Positions 22,931 through 34,166 of a stretch of DNA of 64,000 nucleotides are shown piece by piece (positions within the stretch are counted from its first letter, which is position 1; each line of letters opens with the position of its first letter). Under the pieces are notes generated by a model that was not told the origin of the DNA, made no database searches, and saw only the letters and a program-made list of their open reading frames with translations. Position numbers and translations under genes: made by a program. Source of the DNA: Haberlea rhodopensis (taxonomy: Eukaryota > Streptophyta > Magnoliopsida > Lamiales > Gesneriaceae); NCBI GenBank assembly GCA_907163345.1, contig CAJQUN010000439.1, forward strand, positions 124,001 to 188,000, given 5' to 3'.

Positions 22931-23631
22931 CAATAAAACCTTCATAAATTAATAACCTCTCTAAATAATATTTTTTCGGTCCCAACTTGGGCTAGTTTAA
23001 AAAAATTAGAAATTTTGATAAATTAATAAGATAATAATTTTTAGGAAGACTTTTATATAAATATATAGCCCAATTAATATCATAAATTAATAATTCTCTG
23101 AAATCACGAACATAACTATGACAATTTAGTAAAATAAGAATGTATTGTTGTTTGTTTTTTTCTAGAAATTTAAATCTAGGTGGATTCAATTTTTAACTTT
23201 TCTAATTGCATTCAAAAGCTCGTGTGTCTTATACTTGAATTGCAACAAAAAATTATGAAGAGTTGTTGTCGTTATGTGTGCTTCCTTTCATGTGATTAAT
23301 ACCAAAGATACTGAATTATAGCTAGCTTCATCATCAACAAGATTTCAATGACACTAGCCACAATTTCTTTTAACCATTTGGATATCTGAACTTCATCATT
23401 TTCACCCGGATAATTTAACGAGTGATTGACATCTACTTTATTGCGGTAATCGAGATCATTAATCATATTCTCAAACTCATGAATGCCTTCATCAAAAGTT
23501 GGTTTATTTAAGTTTTTTGAGGCTGCTTCACTCTTTAAATTGATAAATTATTAATTTATCGATTAATTAATATTTCTCTAACTTAATAAATTTTATGGTT
23601 CCAATATTAATAATTTATAGAAGTTTTACCG
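22931..23631 (-). mobile_element. Internally deleted pogo/Tigger (CENP-B-like) DNA transposon
   Basis: Left end CAATAAAACCTTCATAAATT is inverted at the right end (AATTTATAGAAGTTTTACCG), and both are flanked by TA (22929-22930, 23632-23633), the Tc1/mariner/pogo target. On minus, 23330-23530 encodes FDEGIHEFENMINDLDYRN then VNHSLNYPGENDEVQ, which resembles the C-terminus of plant CENP-B-like pogo transposases. The rest of the transposase is missing, so this copy is non-autonomous. Confidence 0.6.
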
Positions 23632-23633
23632 TA

Positions 23634-24090
23634 TATAATTTTAAAAATCCTTCGATGAAGGGGGGAAAAGTCGCTTAATAAAATATCACTTAATATATAT
23701 ACTATCTTATAATATGTAAGCATATTAGGGTAACCATTTTGGTATGATCATTATGATATACTAAAATTACACTCTATTTATTTTATTAATAACCATGAGA
23801 TAAAGAGATAATATTGGAATATCAATCAAATAAGCTTTATTTTTTAATTGGTTGTGAGTTTGTTAATTTGTTGTAACATTTCATTTGCATTTTCACTATT
23901 TTCATACTGATATAAGGGCTCTTATGAATCAATGATTGATATTATTAGGTACAAAACAGTGTGTGTGCATCGACTACTAGTTTTAATTAAAAATGGGAAG
24001 AGGTACAAAACAGAGTGTGTTTAGAAGGGAATAAGAACAAAGAGAGTTGAAAATGGCCTTTCACCCGCCTACCCCTACTCCCAATTCCCC
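23634..24090. other. AT-rich spacer, no gene seen
   Basis: No open frame of note and no repeats recognised. Confidence 0.5.
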
Positions 24091-24258
24091 AATTATATAT
24101 ATTTCACTCTCCTCTCCCACGATGGCACAATCCCAAAAACATACACCATTTGCCATATTTCTTGGAATTTCTCAATCCCAAAACTTTCTCTGAAACTTCC
24201 AGAGCCAAATATTGATCTTTTTTGTGCTAAAAACTGAGAAGTAAGTAATAAAACAGCA

Positions 24259-24540
24259 ATGAGAAATAATGGTGTAATGGCTGCCTCTGAATCTGAAGCC
24301 TGGAGCAGGATCCTGATGATGTGGAATTACGATGTTGCCCTTCTCAAGAAAGAGGTACCATATGACTGTTGCTATGTGAATCGGGTTTAGGCAGATGAAG
24401 AGGGGATCAAATGCAGTTGTTGTTCTTCTTCATTGTGGTTGAAGGCAGACAGGATGAAGCCAGGCATAAAATTTTACAAATTTTCTCTTGAAGAAGAAGA
24501 GCCCTCTTCGAATATAGGCCTTTTTTTAGATTTTATTTTA
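24259..24540 (+). CDS. Candidate small two-exon gene, unrecognised
   Basis: A TATA-like ATTATATATATTT (about 24092-24105) lies 150 bp upstream. From ATG 24259 the frame gives MRNNGVMAASESEAWSRI then LMMWNYDVALLKKE, and meets TAG at 24388-24390. The same frame continues after the stop with ADEEGIKCSCCSSSLWLKAD, then RMKPGIKFYKFSLEEEE. Either the TAG is a real premature stop, or a 90-nt intron (24355-24444; GT donor after AAAGAG, AG acceptor after a T-rich tract) removes it and joins the halves in frame (about 67 aa). No family recognised; it could be a gene fragment. RNA evidence would decide. Confidence 0.3.
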
Positions 24541-24559
24541 CTTTTTTCCTAACCCATCT

Positions 24560-25796
24560 GAAAAGGGATCTTTCCGTCATAGCATGTTTCTTTAAAACGT
24601 TTTGACATTTTCTCAGTGGTAAAACAGTGAATGCTTGTTCATCTAGTCATGCCAATGCAGAGTGGAGGAAGTGGAAATGGAGGAGCTTATGAAATTTTCG
24701 GTTGCGTATAGTTTTTGTATGAATGTATGCCATCAAAAAGTATAGCACTTGAGATGGCAAATTATGAGTAATTGATGATGCGTTTTGCTTTTCCACAAAT
24801 TTCTATGAGATAATTTCAATTCATATTTCTTCACTGCATTTTTAGCTTTTTCCACAGTTTTCGGGACTTGGTAGATTGTTAATGACATTTTGATTATTTG
24901 TGGCGAAAAGGTCTTTTGCATTTTTTTGGAATGCTATTGTTTTAATCTCTTTGATGATACTGGTTGTTTCTTTTGATGTTCTTATATGTGAGGTTGTTTC
25001 TTGGAAATGTGAGGGAATTATTTGTTGTGTTATGATTGTAAAATATTGATGATGAAAGAAATTTTGCTTCTACGGTTCTTACATCCAATTTAGTGACATT
25101 GAATATGACACATGGATTGGGCCAATGGGAAGTTAATACTTCATAATATTGTGCTGAGTTTTTTAGGTACATTGTCTTAGGTATATATTATTGTAACTAA
25201 CAGAAAAGCTTGATTCTGTTTTATACACATTATTGGTGTATTCACCTCCTTAATGGCATTACAGCACCGGATATTTTCTTTTCGGACCAAATGGATATTT
25301 TCATTGGAAAGTGATTATTAATGTTTAGACAATGGGGTGAATTGGGACTATATGGCTTTCGAATGGGTATTGATGTGCATGAAATGAAGATCTTTAATGC
25401 TTACTTCATTCAGTTTACTGGGAAATATGTTAGATTGAGTTGTTCGTACAGGTTTAGAGCCATTATTTTTATTTAGGGGGCAACAAATGCTTTCACAAAT
25501 ATTTACCTTCTTAAGGGGGGCAAAACCTCCATGTCTTACATAAGATATCTTATGCCTTCAGTTGGGAAGAGGTGACTTACTTCCATCCACCACACTGTGT
25601 GTGTCGGACCTGCCAGTTCCGCTTTGGCTACAAATAAATGAAAATAACATGGCTGATTGTCTTCCTAGAAAGGATTAAGGATGAATCAAATATTGAGGTA
25701 TTGCTCTCATGTTTGCTGAATTGGCATCATGTATATCAATCTACATTTGCGGCGTTTTTTTGTTTCGACTTAGTGTGCATCTTCTTCATTGTATAG
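24560..25796. other. Spacer without recognised gene
   Basis: T-rich sequence of intron or intergenic type; no convincing coding region or terminal repeats. It ends where similarity to the copia LTR begins (about 25797). Confidence 0.5.
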
Positions 25797-26272
25797 ATTG
25801 TGAGATATGTGACTACTATCCAAGCCCTTCACTCAAGATCAAGATACACTCAAGATCAAGATACGGTAATCAGCTTGTAGTTGAAAAGTAGTTGGTACAG
25901 TTGATGAGAATTAATTCCCTGGATCAAGTGCAGCTGAGTAGGTTACTTTATAACTGCCCTTGGAAGGCTTTATAAAGTGGAGGAACCCTTAGTGATCGAG
26001 AGACTTCAGTTTTCTGAAATACAAAGAGATTACCAACTTGAGACTAATAACAATAGTGATTATCATTGTAAAGCATAGGAGTGATAATCTGAGAGAATTA
26101 TTGAATTGTATTTCTGTATCTCAATCAAGGAGTGATCAATAAAATCGACCCCCCGTGGAAGTAGGCCTTTTTTGGGTCGAACCACGTAAATCATTGTTCT
26201 TCTTTTTCTTTTGTTTCTGCATGCTTATTGTGTTCTGTTTTGGAATTGATTATTGATGTGTATCTGGGTTTA
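25797..26272 (+). repeat. 5' LTR, first surviving part (truncated left)
   Basis: Aligns with 38400 onward of the 3' LTR, including TTTATAAAG (TATA-like) and TGATCAATAAAATCGACC (polyadenylation-like). It stops at the GTTTA target site of the nested element (26268-26272). Confidence 0.8.
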
Positions 26273-27438
26273 TGTTAGGATCATACGGGAGTGTTTAGAG
26301 GTGGTGGTGAATAAACACTCCTCCAAAAATTAACTCTTATTGATTTCACCCAGGTTAGTAAATGAAATCTGTTTCTTAACCAGTACTTAAGCAGAACAGA
26401 CCACTGAAATGAAAGTGCGAAAACGGTCTGTTCTTAGCTAGTAAGAACGGTTGATGGCTATGAAATGCAAGGTAGTACGAAATGTAAGTAGATGAGATAT
26501 GTTTCTGGAAGGTCGAAAGCAAATCCTTCTACGTCTCCCCTTCTTCCAATCAAGGAAGGATTCACTAGAAGATTTTAAGTAATACAACTTTTTGTACAAC
26601 CCTGATTCAGCTGGATTTACCCCACTACCAAACTGAAACTCCTAGTCTTTCAATCTGTTAAGACACAATCAGTTTGACAGTTACAATCAAATCTCACTCC
26701 TATCTTAACACAAATACAAAAGATAGAGTGAATTACTTTAAGTACAAATGATCCTTTAGATGATCAAATAATTACAATAAGACGTGCTTTAAGATTTTTG
26801 AGCAGATTGGCAAGATAAAATCTTTCAACGATGGTTCTGCTCAAGAATGAATGTTTTAACTTGCAAGCGTGTGTTATTCAGTCTCTTGATCGAAAAAATT
26901 CTCTCATGAGCATTTAAGTTGCATCCTTATATAGTCGTTTATACCAACGACAATATTTCCTTTTTCTGTGCAACTCTTCACTTTGGTCAACTTCTGAGCA
27001 GCCTGCATATTGCCATTTTAAACTTCATCTGTTCTGTTCTATCGGCGCTTATTAGAGAAGATCTGCTTTGTCTCTTTACCGTTTAAGGTAACTTCAGTCT
27101 CCGGTCTATTTCAGCATTAATTGCAGCATTAAATGCTTCAATAAATAGCCGTTAGGTAGTTCGGACTGGTAGACAATGTTTGCAGGTATATTAAGTTCTG
27201 ATCTGATCTGCATCGATCTGGTTGACTCTAGTCTGATCTGCATCGTTCTGATTTCATCGATCTGGTATGTTTTGACTTCTCGTTGACTTTGATCCGGTAC
27301 ACATCGATCTGGTCTGTTTTGACTTCTCGTTGACTGTGATCTGGTACACATTGATCTGGTCTGTTTTGACTTCTCGTTGACTGATCTGGTACACATCGAT
27401 CTGGTATGTTTTGTCATCTTTAAAATCAGGAACTAACA
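26273..27438 (-). repeat. 3' LTR of the nested copia element
   Basis: 1,166 bp. Near its inner end it holds a tandem repeat of about 50 bp in three copies plus a part (27255-27415), containing GTTTTGACTTCTCGTTGAC. On minus, TATATAAGG near 26930 is a candidate TATA box. Confidence 0.9.
27255..27415. repeat. ~50-bp tandem repeat within LTR
   Basis: Three and a part copies of a unit with GTTTTGACTTCTCGTTGAC and TGATCTGGTACACATCGATC. The 5' LTR equivalent (36537-36635) has fewer copies, accounting for much of the length difference between LTRs. Minus frames across it are repeat artefacts. Confidence 0.85.
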
Positions 27439-27509
27439 AATTCCCCCTTTTTGATGATGACAAAACATAGATCCTTTATTTTTATTCTCCTTATTCTTGT
27501 GGGAGTTAA

Positions 27510-27593
27510 GTTCAAAATAAATGAATTAACTGTCTTCTTTAGTGTTTTGAGGAGTTAAGATCGATTGAGTCTCTTTGTTCAAAATAAATGAAC
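27510..27593. repeat. Pair of near-palindromes between extra ORF and polypurine tract
   Basis: GTTCAAAATAAATGAAT at 27510-27526 and GTTCAAAATAAATGAAC at 27577-27593. The same near-palindrome occurs twice at the equivalent place in the relative (60511-60527 and 60576-60592). Confidence 0.7.
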
Positions 27594-27713
27594 AGACTAA
27601 GAAAATGAGACTTTTATAAACACTTTGATGAATACATTAATTGATATTCATTACAAGTAATTTATTTATTTCCTCGGCTGAGCTCTCATTTATTTCCAAG
27701 GCTGAACTCTCAT

Positions 27714-30120
27714 TTATTTTCTCGGATGAGCTGACTTCTTTTCCCCCTTTTTGGCATCAGCAAACTTTTGAAGAAATTCGACTATCTGCGTAAGCTAAGC
27801 ACACATAGCATCTAGACGATTATCTTGGGTGAGAAAGGATTTTGCAACTGCGGTTTTGACTTCTGAAGCCAGCTCAATCTGTTCTTTTCGCAGACTAGCC
27901 TTGTAGGTTGCTTGTTGGGAGAACAGACTGTTCAGACCAAGTTGTATCGTATTGATGCTCGACATCATTTTGTCCTTGAATGAGTCAAAATATAGAGATG
28001 TAGTTCGCTAACTTTGATGAACTTGTCTCACTCGTTGGGAGAGAAAGAGAAATTTATCAGATAAGTCTCGTAGGGACTTGGCGATTGATGGAGCATCATC
28101 AAGATAGTCTGGGATTTCCTCAGTAGGTTGCACGGCCAGTTCTTTCCCCTTTGCAGTAGAGTCTGAGGGTTGTGCGAGGTCGAGCTTTTGCGCAAAATCT
28201 TGTAAGAAGACTGTGGTAGCCGGCACAACAGACTTGCTTTGCTCGATCGGATCAGCTCGCTGAGACCCGCAGAAAATAGATTCAAAAGTCAAGGTCTGCA
28301 GCAATCTGCTCTGCTTGGGCTGGTGAGCTTGCTTTATAAATAGGAGGAGAGATTGATTGGGCAGGCTCCTCTCGGTGTAAGTCCTGAACAATTTCAGACG
28401 CTGCGCGTCCCACATCAACTATGTCTTCTATGACAACATTCTCTGGGGCGGCTGAAGTGCTGATCTGAACATTAGAGCTTGAGGGTGCAAAGGGAAGAAG
28501 GATGGTAGGAGGCTCCAATAATACTTCACTGTCCCAGCCTCTGCAGCAGACGGAGCATTAATCATTGGCTGCTCCGCTGACTCTTTAATAGGTTCAGCAG
28601 ACCTTTCACTCATCTGCTCTGCCTCAGACCGTGCCGTGGTTGGCTGAATCAGACTGGTAGGAGGAGTAAAAAATTTTAGCTCTTGTCGATGCATTCGAAC
28701 GGCCATGTGCAGAGTGAGTACGTCCATTTCTAACTGAGCTATAACCGCACTATCGTCCTTGATAGTTGGACTGGTTATATCAAAGTTGTCTTTCTTTGCT
28801 TGGACGAGGGCATTTGCCAGCCACAGCCTGTGTTTAGCGCAGAATAGATCTTTCCGAATCAAGGCTAGGCGGACATCATCTGTTTCGGTGCCCTGGAGAA
28901 ATTTTTGTTCCATCTGGTGTAGGCGCTTGAGTTTTCTGAAGAACAGATTAAAGTGATGCACCGATATGTACATTAGCCATTCATCGAATATAGCGGCGAG
29001 AGCTTGAACCTTTTCTTCAATGTCCTCCATAGCCAGATCATTTGCTGTTTGTGCTGCTGATTTGGGCTTGGAGGAGGCAGGCTCAGTCACTACAGCATTG
29101 CCCTTTTCAACAACAGCCGAAGGCTTGATCCCAGATTGGGTGTAGTCGCCCAGTTCTTTAATAACAACGCCTTTGACTGCTGGGATTTTTGATGTTACCC
29201 GGGGCACAGCTGTGACCAATTTGGTCGGCGCTTGAGTCAGTGGCTTCGTGGGTTGGGTCCGAGGCTTCTTAGTTAAAGGCTTGGTGACAGGTGATGTAGT
29301 CGAGGCAGACTGGGTTTCATCTGAGTCAGTCTCGACTGTCAGCTTGAGCTTGACCCTTTTCTTCTTTCCAGCAGCCTGATCTTTACCAACTTCCATCTTG
29401 ACAGCCAAAAGATCAGAAGGAGTGGGGGGAGCACTCTTTGACTTGAGTAGAGCCAATCCCTTGGGATTAAGGATTTTGAAGGGATTGAGTGCTGACGGTT
29501 TCCCCAGCTCGATGTTCATAGATTCCAAAGCTTGCTGAGTGGAACAGCGAAACAGACAGCCCACTTTGCTGAAATGTTAGTCTCCAACAGAACTCCAAAC
29601 AGAATAGCTGACCAATTCACCTTCAGTCCGGAATGGATAGCAGTCATTGCTCCGAACTTTCAAAAGTGACTGCATCAAAGCTTCCAGCCTTGCTTACCAG
29701 TGGTTTGTCAACAATGTCACACAGTACCTGGAAATGGAACAGCATCTCTTTGTTTTTGAATGATGGCTGCAGATTCAGTCCAAAGCTGGATACTCGGCCC
29801 TGAAAGTCATCAAGAGTGGCCTTAGATAGGTGAGCAAAGTCGGACATTCCGGCGTTAGGAAGCCCAAAGGTCTCTGTAAGCGTCGCCTGAGAAATTTCAG
29901 TAGATTTGCCTTTGACGGAGGAGGAGATGTACGACTTGTGGGAAACGACGTTGGAGAAAATCTCTCTAATCTCCGATTCATATATCACCGTGCCACATTC
30001 CAGAAATTCCCTTAATCCTGAAGTTTCCAAGGATTTGAACATAGTCACCATATCTGAGTCTTCGGTCCTGTAAATCGCATCAAACTCAACAGACAGAGAG
30101 TTGTGAGTGATAGTTGCCAT
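27714..30120 (-). pseudogene. Extra ORF after pol, unknown function, broken
   Basis: From ATG 30120 (MATITHNSLSVEFDAIYRTE) the reading continues through TLTETFGLPNAGMSDFAHL, shifts frame near 29640 (SGLKVNWSAILFGVLLETNI, read by eye), then MNIELGKPSALNPFK, a Lys/Thr/Pro-rich linker, MEDIEEKVQALAAIFDEW, FFRKLKRLHQMEQKFLQGTE and a C-terminal helical part, SLFSQQATYKASLRKEQIEL, ending about 27714 after KKGEK. It would be about 800 aa if unbroken, in the position of the env-like ORF of SIRE elements. I see no signal peptide or convincing membrane segment. It resembles, from memory, uncharacterised proteins common in Gesneriaceae genomes. A homologous copy is at 58745-60430. Confidence 0.7.
27739..27752 (-). 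promoter_or_regulatory. Second polypurine tract inside the extra ORF
   Basis: Minus AAAAAGGGGGAAAA, sharing twelve bases with the terminal tract AAAAAGGGGGAATT at 27439-27452. It sits about 290 bp upstream of the 3' LTR and encodes KKGEK. The relative at 58.7-61.9 kb has the same pair (60376-60389 and 60681-60694). It could prime extra plus-strand DNA. Confidence 0.45.
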
Positions 30121-30534
30121 TTGAGTGATTGTAAAGTAAGTATGAAAGACGGAAAGATTTTGAAGAGAGATAATCAGACTGCAGTAATTGTAAAAAGTGA
30201 AAAAGACTAAATGAAATGTACAGCGTGATAAATAAGAGATGACAGACACGTGTCGGTATCACGATGACTGAAATTTTGAAATTTGAATTTTAACGGTCAG
30301 GATGCATGTAAAGTAAGGCGGTTAAAGTTAGATCAGTCCGGGCTGTTTAAATATTACTTGAGAACGATTATAAGTGCTTTGAAACATATCATGGGATAAC
30401 ATCAAATCGATAGAGATCGATCTGGTAAACCGTACCGGTTTGTATTTTTCTGACCATTGTGTTATCAATCTGTTTGTGTTATCAATATGTGCTTACACTA
30501 AATTGTTAAGAACGAAATTAACAAGCGTAAAAAA

Positions 30535-32088
30535 AATTAAGATAAAACTATTAAGCCAAGAATTTGACGGAAATAATTAAACTTAGCCTCTGCTAGTGGT
30601 TTGGTGAAGATGTCTGCAGCTTGCTGGTCTGTAGAGATATACTATATCCGAATATCCTTTTTGATAACATGATCTCGAATAAAATGATGTCTGATATCGA
30701 TATGCTTCGTTCGAGAGTGCAAGACTGGATTATACGTGATAACAATTGCACTTGTGTTATCGCGGAAGATTGGTGACTCAACAGTTTGAATGCTATAGTC
30801 TCTGAGCTGGTGTTGAACACAGAGCATTTGAGCGCAACAGCTTCCGGCGGCAAGATATTATGCCTCAGCTATGGATGTGGCAATCGACGTTTGTTTCTTG
30901 CTAAACCATGAAATCAATCTTTCACCTAAGAATTGACATGTTCCACTTGTGCTTTTGCGATCGATCTTGCATCCTGCATAGTCAACATCTGAATATCCAA
31001 TTAAGTTAAAATTCGGATCTTTGGGATACCAGATACCAACATTCGAGATCCTTTCAAGTATTTAAGAATACGCTTAGCAGCAATGAAGTGGGATTGCTTA
31101 GGATAAGATTGAAATCTAGCACACATGCAGACGGAAAACATAATATCAGGCCGGCTCGCTGTAAAATATAACAGCGATCCGATCAGACCTCGATACATTG
31201 TTACCTCAACTGTCGTTCCCCCTTCGTCTTTATCTAGCTTGATTGATGGACTCATTGGAGTTGAAGCAGTTGAGCAAGTCTCTATTCCAAATCTTTTGAG
31301 TAGCTCCTTGGTGTTCTTGGTTTGATTGATGAATATTCCATTGCTGAGCTGTTTGACTTGTAGACCCAGGAAGAATGACAACTCTCCCATCATACTCATC
31401 TCAAACTGTCCCTGCATTAACTTAGAGAATTTCTCGCAAAGCTTGGGGTTAGTTGACCCAAAAATAATATCATCAACATATATTTGAACTAACAAAGTAT
31501 GTTCCCCCCTTAACAAATTTGAATAAGGTTTTATCTACTGAGCCGATCTGGAAATCATGATCCAGAGTAATTGAGACAGAGTGTCATACCAGGCTCTGTG
31601 GGCTTGTTTAAGTCCATAGACTACTTTATTAAGTAAGTATACGTGATCTGGAAGCGAATGATTAATGAAACCAGGAGGTTGCTCTATGTAGACTTCCTCC
31701 TGAAAACATTCTTCACGTCCATTTGATATACTTTGAAGCCTTTAAAGGCGGCGTATGCAAGAAAGATTCGGATGGCTTCAAGTCTGGCGACTGGTGCAAA
31801 GGATTCATCGAAATCGATTCCTTCTTCTTGTCTGTAGCCAAGTGCAACCAGTCTGGCCTTGTTCCTAACTACCACACCATTTGCATCTAGCTTGTTTCTG
31901 AAGACCCATCTGGTTACAATAACAGGCAGATCGCTTGGTCTGCGAGTTAATCTCCATACTTGATTTTGTTCAAATTGGTTGAGCTCTTCTTGCATGGCCT
32001 CTATCCAGTTATAATCAATCAAAGCTTCGTTAATCTGTTTGGGTTCCAGATTGCATATGAATGCAGCGTGAGTGAATTCATCCATCAT
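30535..32088 (-). pseudogene. Reverse transcriptase-RNase H of the nested copia element
   Basis: RT begins WIEAMQEELNQFEQNQVW and WVFRNKLDANGVVVRNKARL at 31700-32000, breaks after YQMDVKNVF, and resumes at 31516 with IYVDDIIFGST (catalytic YVDD). RNase H runs from about 31001 to 30535 and ends AADIFTKPLAEAKFNYF, the normal end of copia pol. Stops and frameshifts at several points. Confidence 0.88.
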
Positions 32089-33313
32089 CTGTCCTCTGGT
32101 CCTGATGGAGAAGCAGTATTGACATTGTCAGTATCTGTCTTAACATTAGAGTTTACGACCTCTGGATCAACGATATCAGCTCGATCTTGTATAACTTCAG
32201 TGCCTTGTTCCGGTCTGTCTGGTACTTCAGGTTCCGGTGGATTTTCTCTTGACCTGTTAACTGCAATCTCATCATCACTGTTAGCTTCAAGATGGATATT
32301 TTCCATCTGATTTTGAATTAATTCCTTGTGGTTCTTAATACACAGTGATTCATCAAAAACTACATGAACTGACTCTTCTACATTTAAAGTTCGATTATTG
32401 AAAACACGAAATGCTTTACTAACAGATGAATATCCTAAGAATATTCCATTATCTGACTTAGCTTCGAATGCGGTAAGATGATTCTTACCATTGTTATGGA
32501 CGTAACATTTGCAGCCGAATACATGAAAGTAAGAGATAGTCGGTCTGTTACCTGTCCATACTTCATATGGTGTTAAGTTTAACTTCTTGTTAATCATAGA
32601 CCGATTCTGTGTATAGCATGCAGTATTGATAGCCTCTGCCCAGAACTTTTGAGATATACTAGAGTCAGCAAGCATTGTCCTTGCTGCTTCCTTAAGCGTT
32701 CTGTTCCGTCGTTCTGCAACTCCATTTTGTTGAGGAGTTCGAGCTGTTGAGAATTCATGCTTAATTCCTTGGTCTTCTAGAAAGGATTCAAGATTCTGGT
32801 TTGAAAATTCAGTGCCCTTGTCACTTCGAATCATGTCTATACCAGATGATTTTTCGTTCTGAACGCTTCAGCAGCTTTATTAATCTAGAGCTGGTCTGAT
32901 CTTTACTACTTAAATTTTGTCCATGTAAAACGTGAGTAATCATCAATAACAACAAGAGTATACCGCATTCCCCCTAAACTTGTTATTGGTATGGGACCAA
33001 ACAAGTCCATATGCAATAATTCTAAGCAACGTGATGAGGATTTGACATTCTTGTTCTTGAAGGGTGATCTGATCTGTTTGCCTATTTGGCAAGCTTCACA
33101 GATCTTATTGTTAGCAAAGTCGATCTTGGGTAGACCGATAACTAAATCATGTTTACACAGGCTAGAAATAGTCTTGAAGCTAATATGATTCAAGCGTTTA
33201 TACCATAGCCAGTGTTTATTATCATTATTAGCAATGAAGCAAGTAGGATTATCGGGTTGAACATAATTCCAGTTAATCTTATAAGTATTTCCATTCCTGA
33301 TTCCTACAAGCAT
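32085..33313 (-). pseudogene. Integrase of the nested copia element (two frames)
   Basis: Zinc-binding part at 33210-33060: LWYKRLNHIS (first His lost, second kept) and ICEACQIGKQ. Core: LLHMDLFGPIP (Asp 1), SDKGTEFSN (Asp 2) and NGVAERRNRT (Glu), so the DDE triad is visible. A break separates 32906 from 32834. GKR-type C-terminal region follows with FLGYSSVSKAFRVFNNRT. Confidence 0.88.
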
Positions 33314-33385
33314 GGTTCTACCAGCTGATGATTTGACAGTGCAAGTGTGTTTGTGAAATTCTACAGTATAATCATTATCACATAA

Positions 33386-33631
33386 TTAACTTATACTAAT
33401 CAGATTATAGCATAAAATTTCAACTAAGAGCACATCATTTATACTAATGTTACCATGGACAATCTTACCCTTGCTCACGGTTTTACCCTTTGAGTTATCC
33501 CCGAAAGTAATCTTAGGACCAGTACATTGTGTGATTTCAGACAACATCTCGATGTTTCCCGTCATGTGTCGAGAACATCCACTGTCTAAGTACCAGTCAG
33601 ACACTTGCTTCTGCAGTATATCATCAAACAA
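33386..33631 (-). pseudogene. Protease region of the nested copia element
   Basis: VSDWYLDSGCSRHMTGN carries the aspartic protease DSG motif with the usual C-x-R-H-M-T-G context. The frame stops after CYNLISIS, where the copia polyprotein would continue into integrase. Confidence 0.85.
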
Positions 33632-34166
33632 AATTATTGTTGGTACCCAATCCTACTTGGGTCCGGAACGGATTAGCCCTTTGGGAACCCATACCTGAAT
33701 CAGCTTTATTGACTTGTGTGTGTCTGGTGTGATGTGTACTGATCTGTTTCGGTGTTGTGTGTGATAATGTGTGTGAAATGGAGGCCTTTGATTCCTGTTA
33801 GGCAAACTATATCTTCGTTGAACCGGTTGTGAGTTGTGGTAGTTGGATGGTCTACCTTGCCTTAGATTTTGCACCTTTGGGTTTGGTCTGATAGACCCAA
33901 AGCTCGCCGCTGCCTTTTCCTTGTGCTGGATCTAACAAATATCATTTGTTTGATTTTGTTCCTTTCCAGCAACAACTCAGATTCATCTTTGGTGCTTTCA
34001 TTGGTGCCAAAGCCTATGACGGTGATGTCACCGACATTTCCTTGTACCTCTTACAACTCTTCCAATGAGGCTCTTGATTTTGTCCATGTTTTGAAAATGT
34101 GAGAAAGTTTAGCATTTTGTATGCTAATTCTCTGATTTTCTTCATGGAGCTGTTCATAAGAGATTT

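Noticed and set aside
27106..27463. Minus frames with repeated TRSMCTRS-type peptides
   Set aside because: They fall in the LTR tandem repeat, not in a gene.
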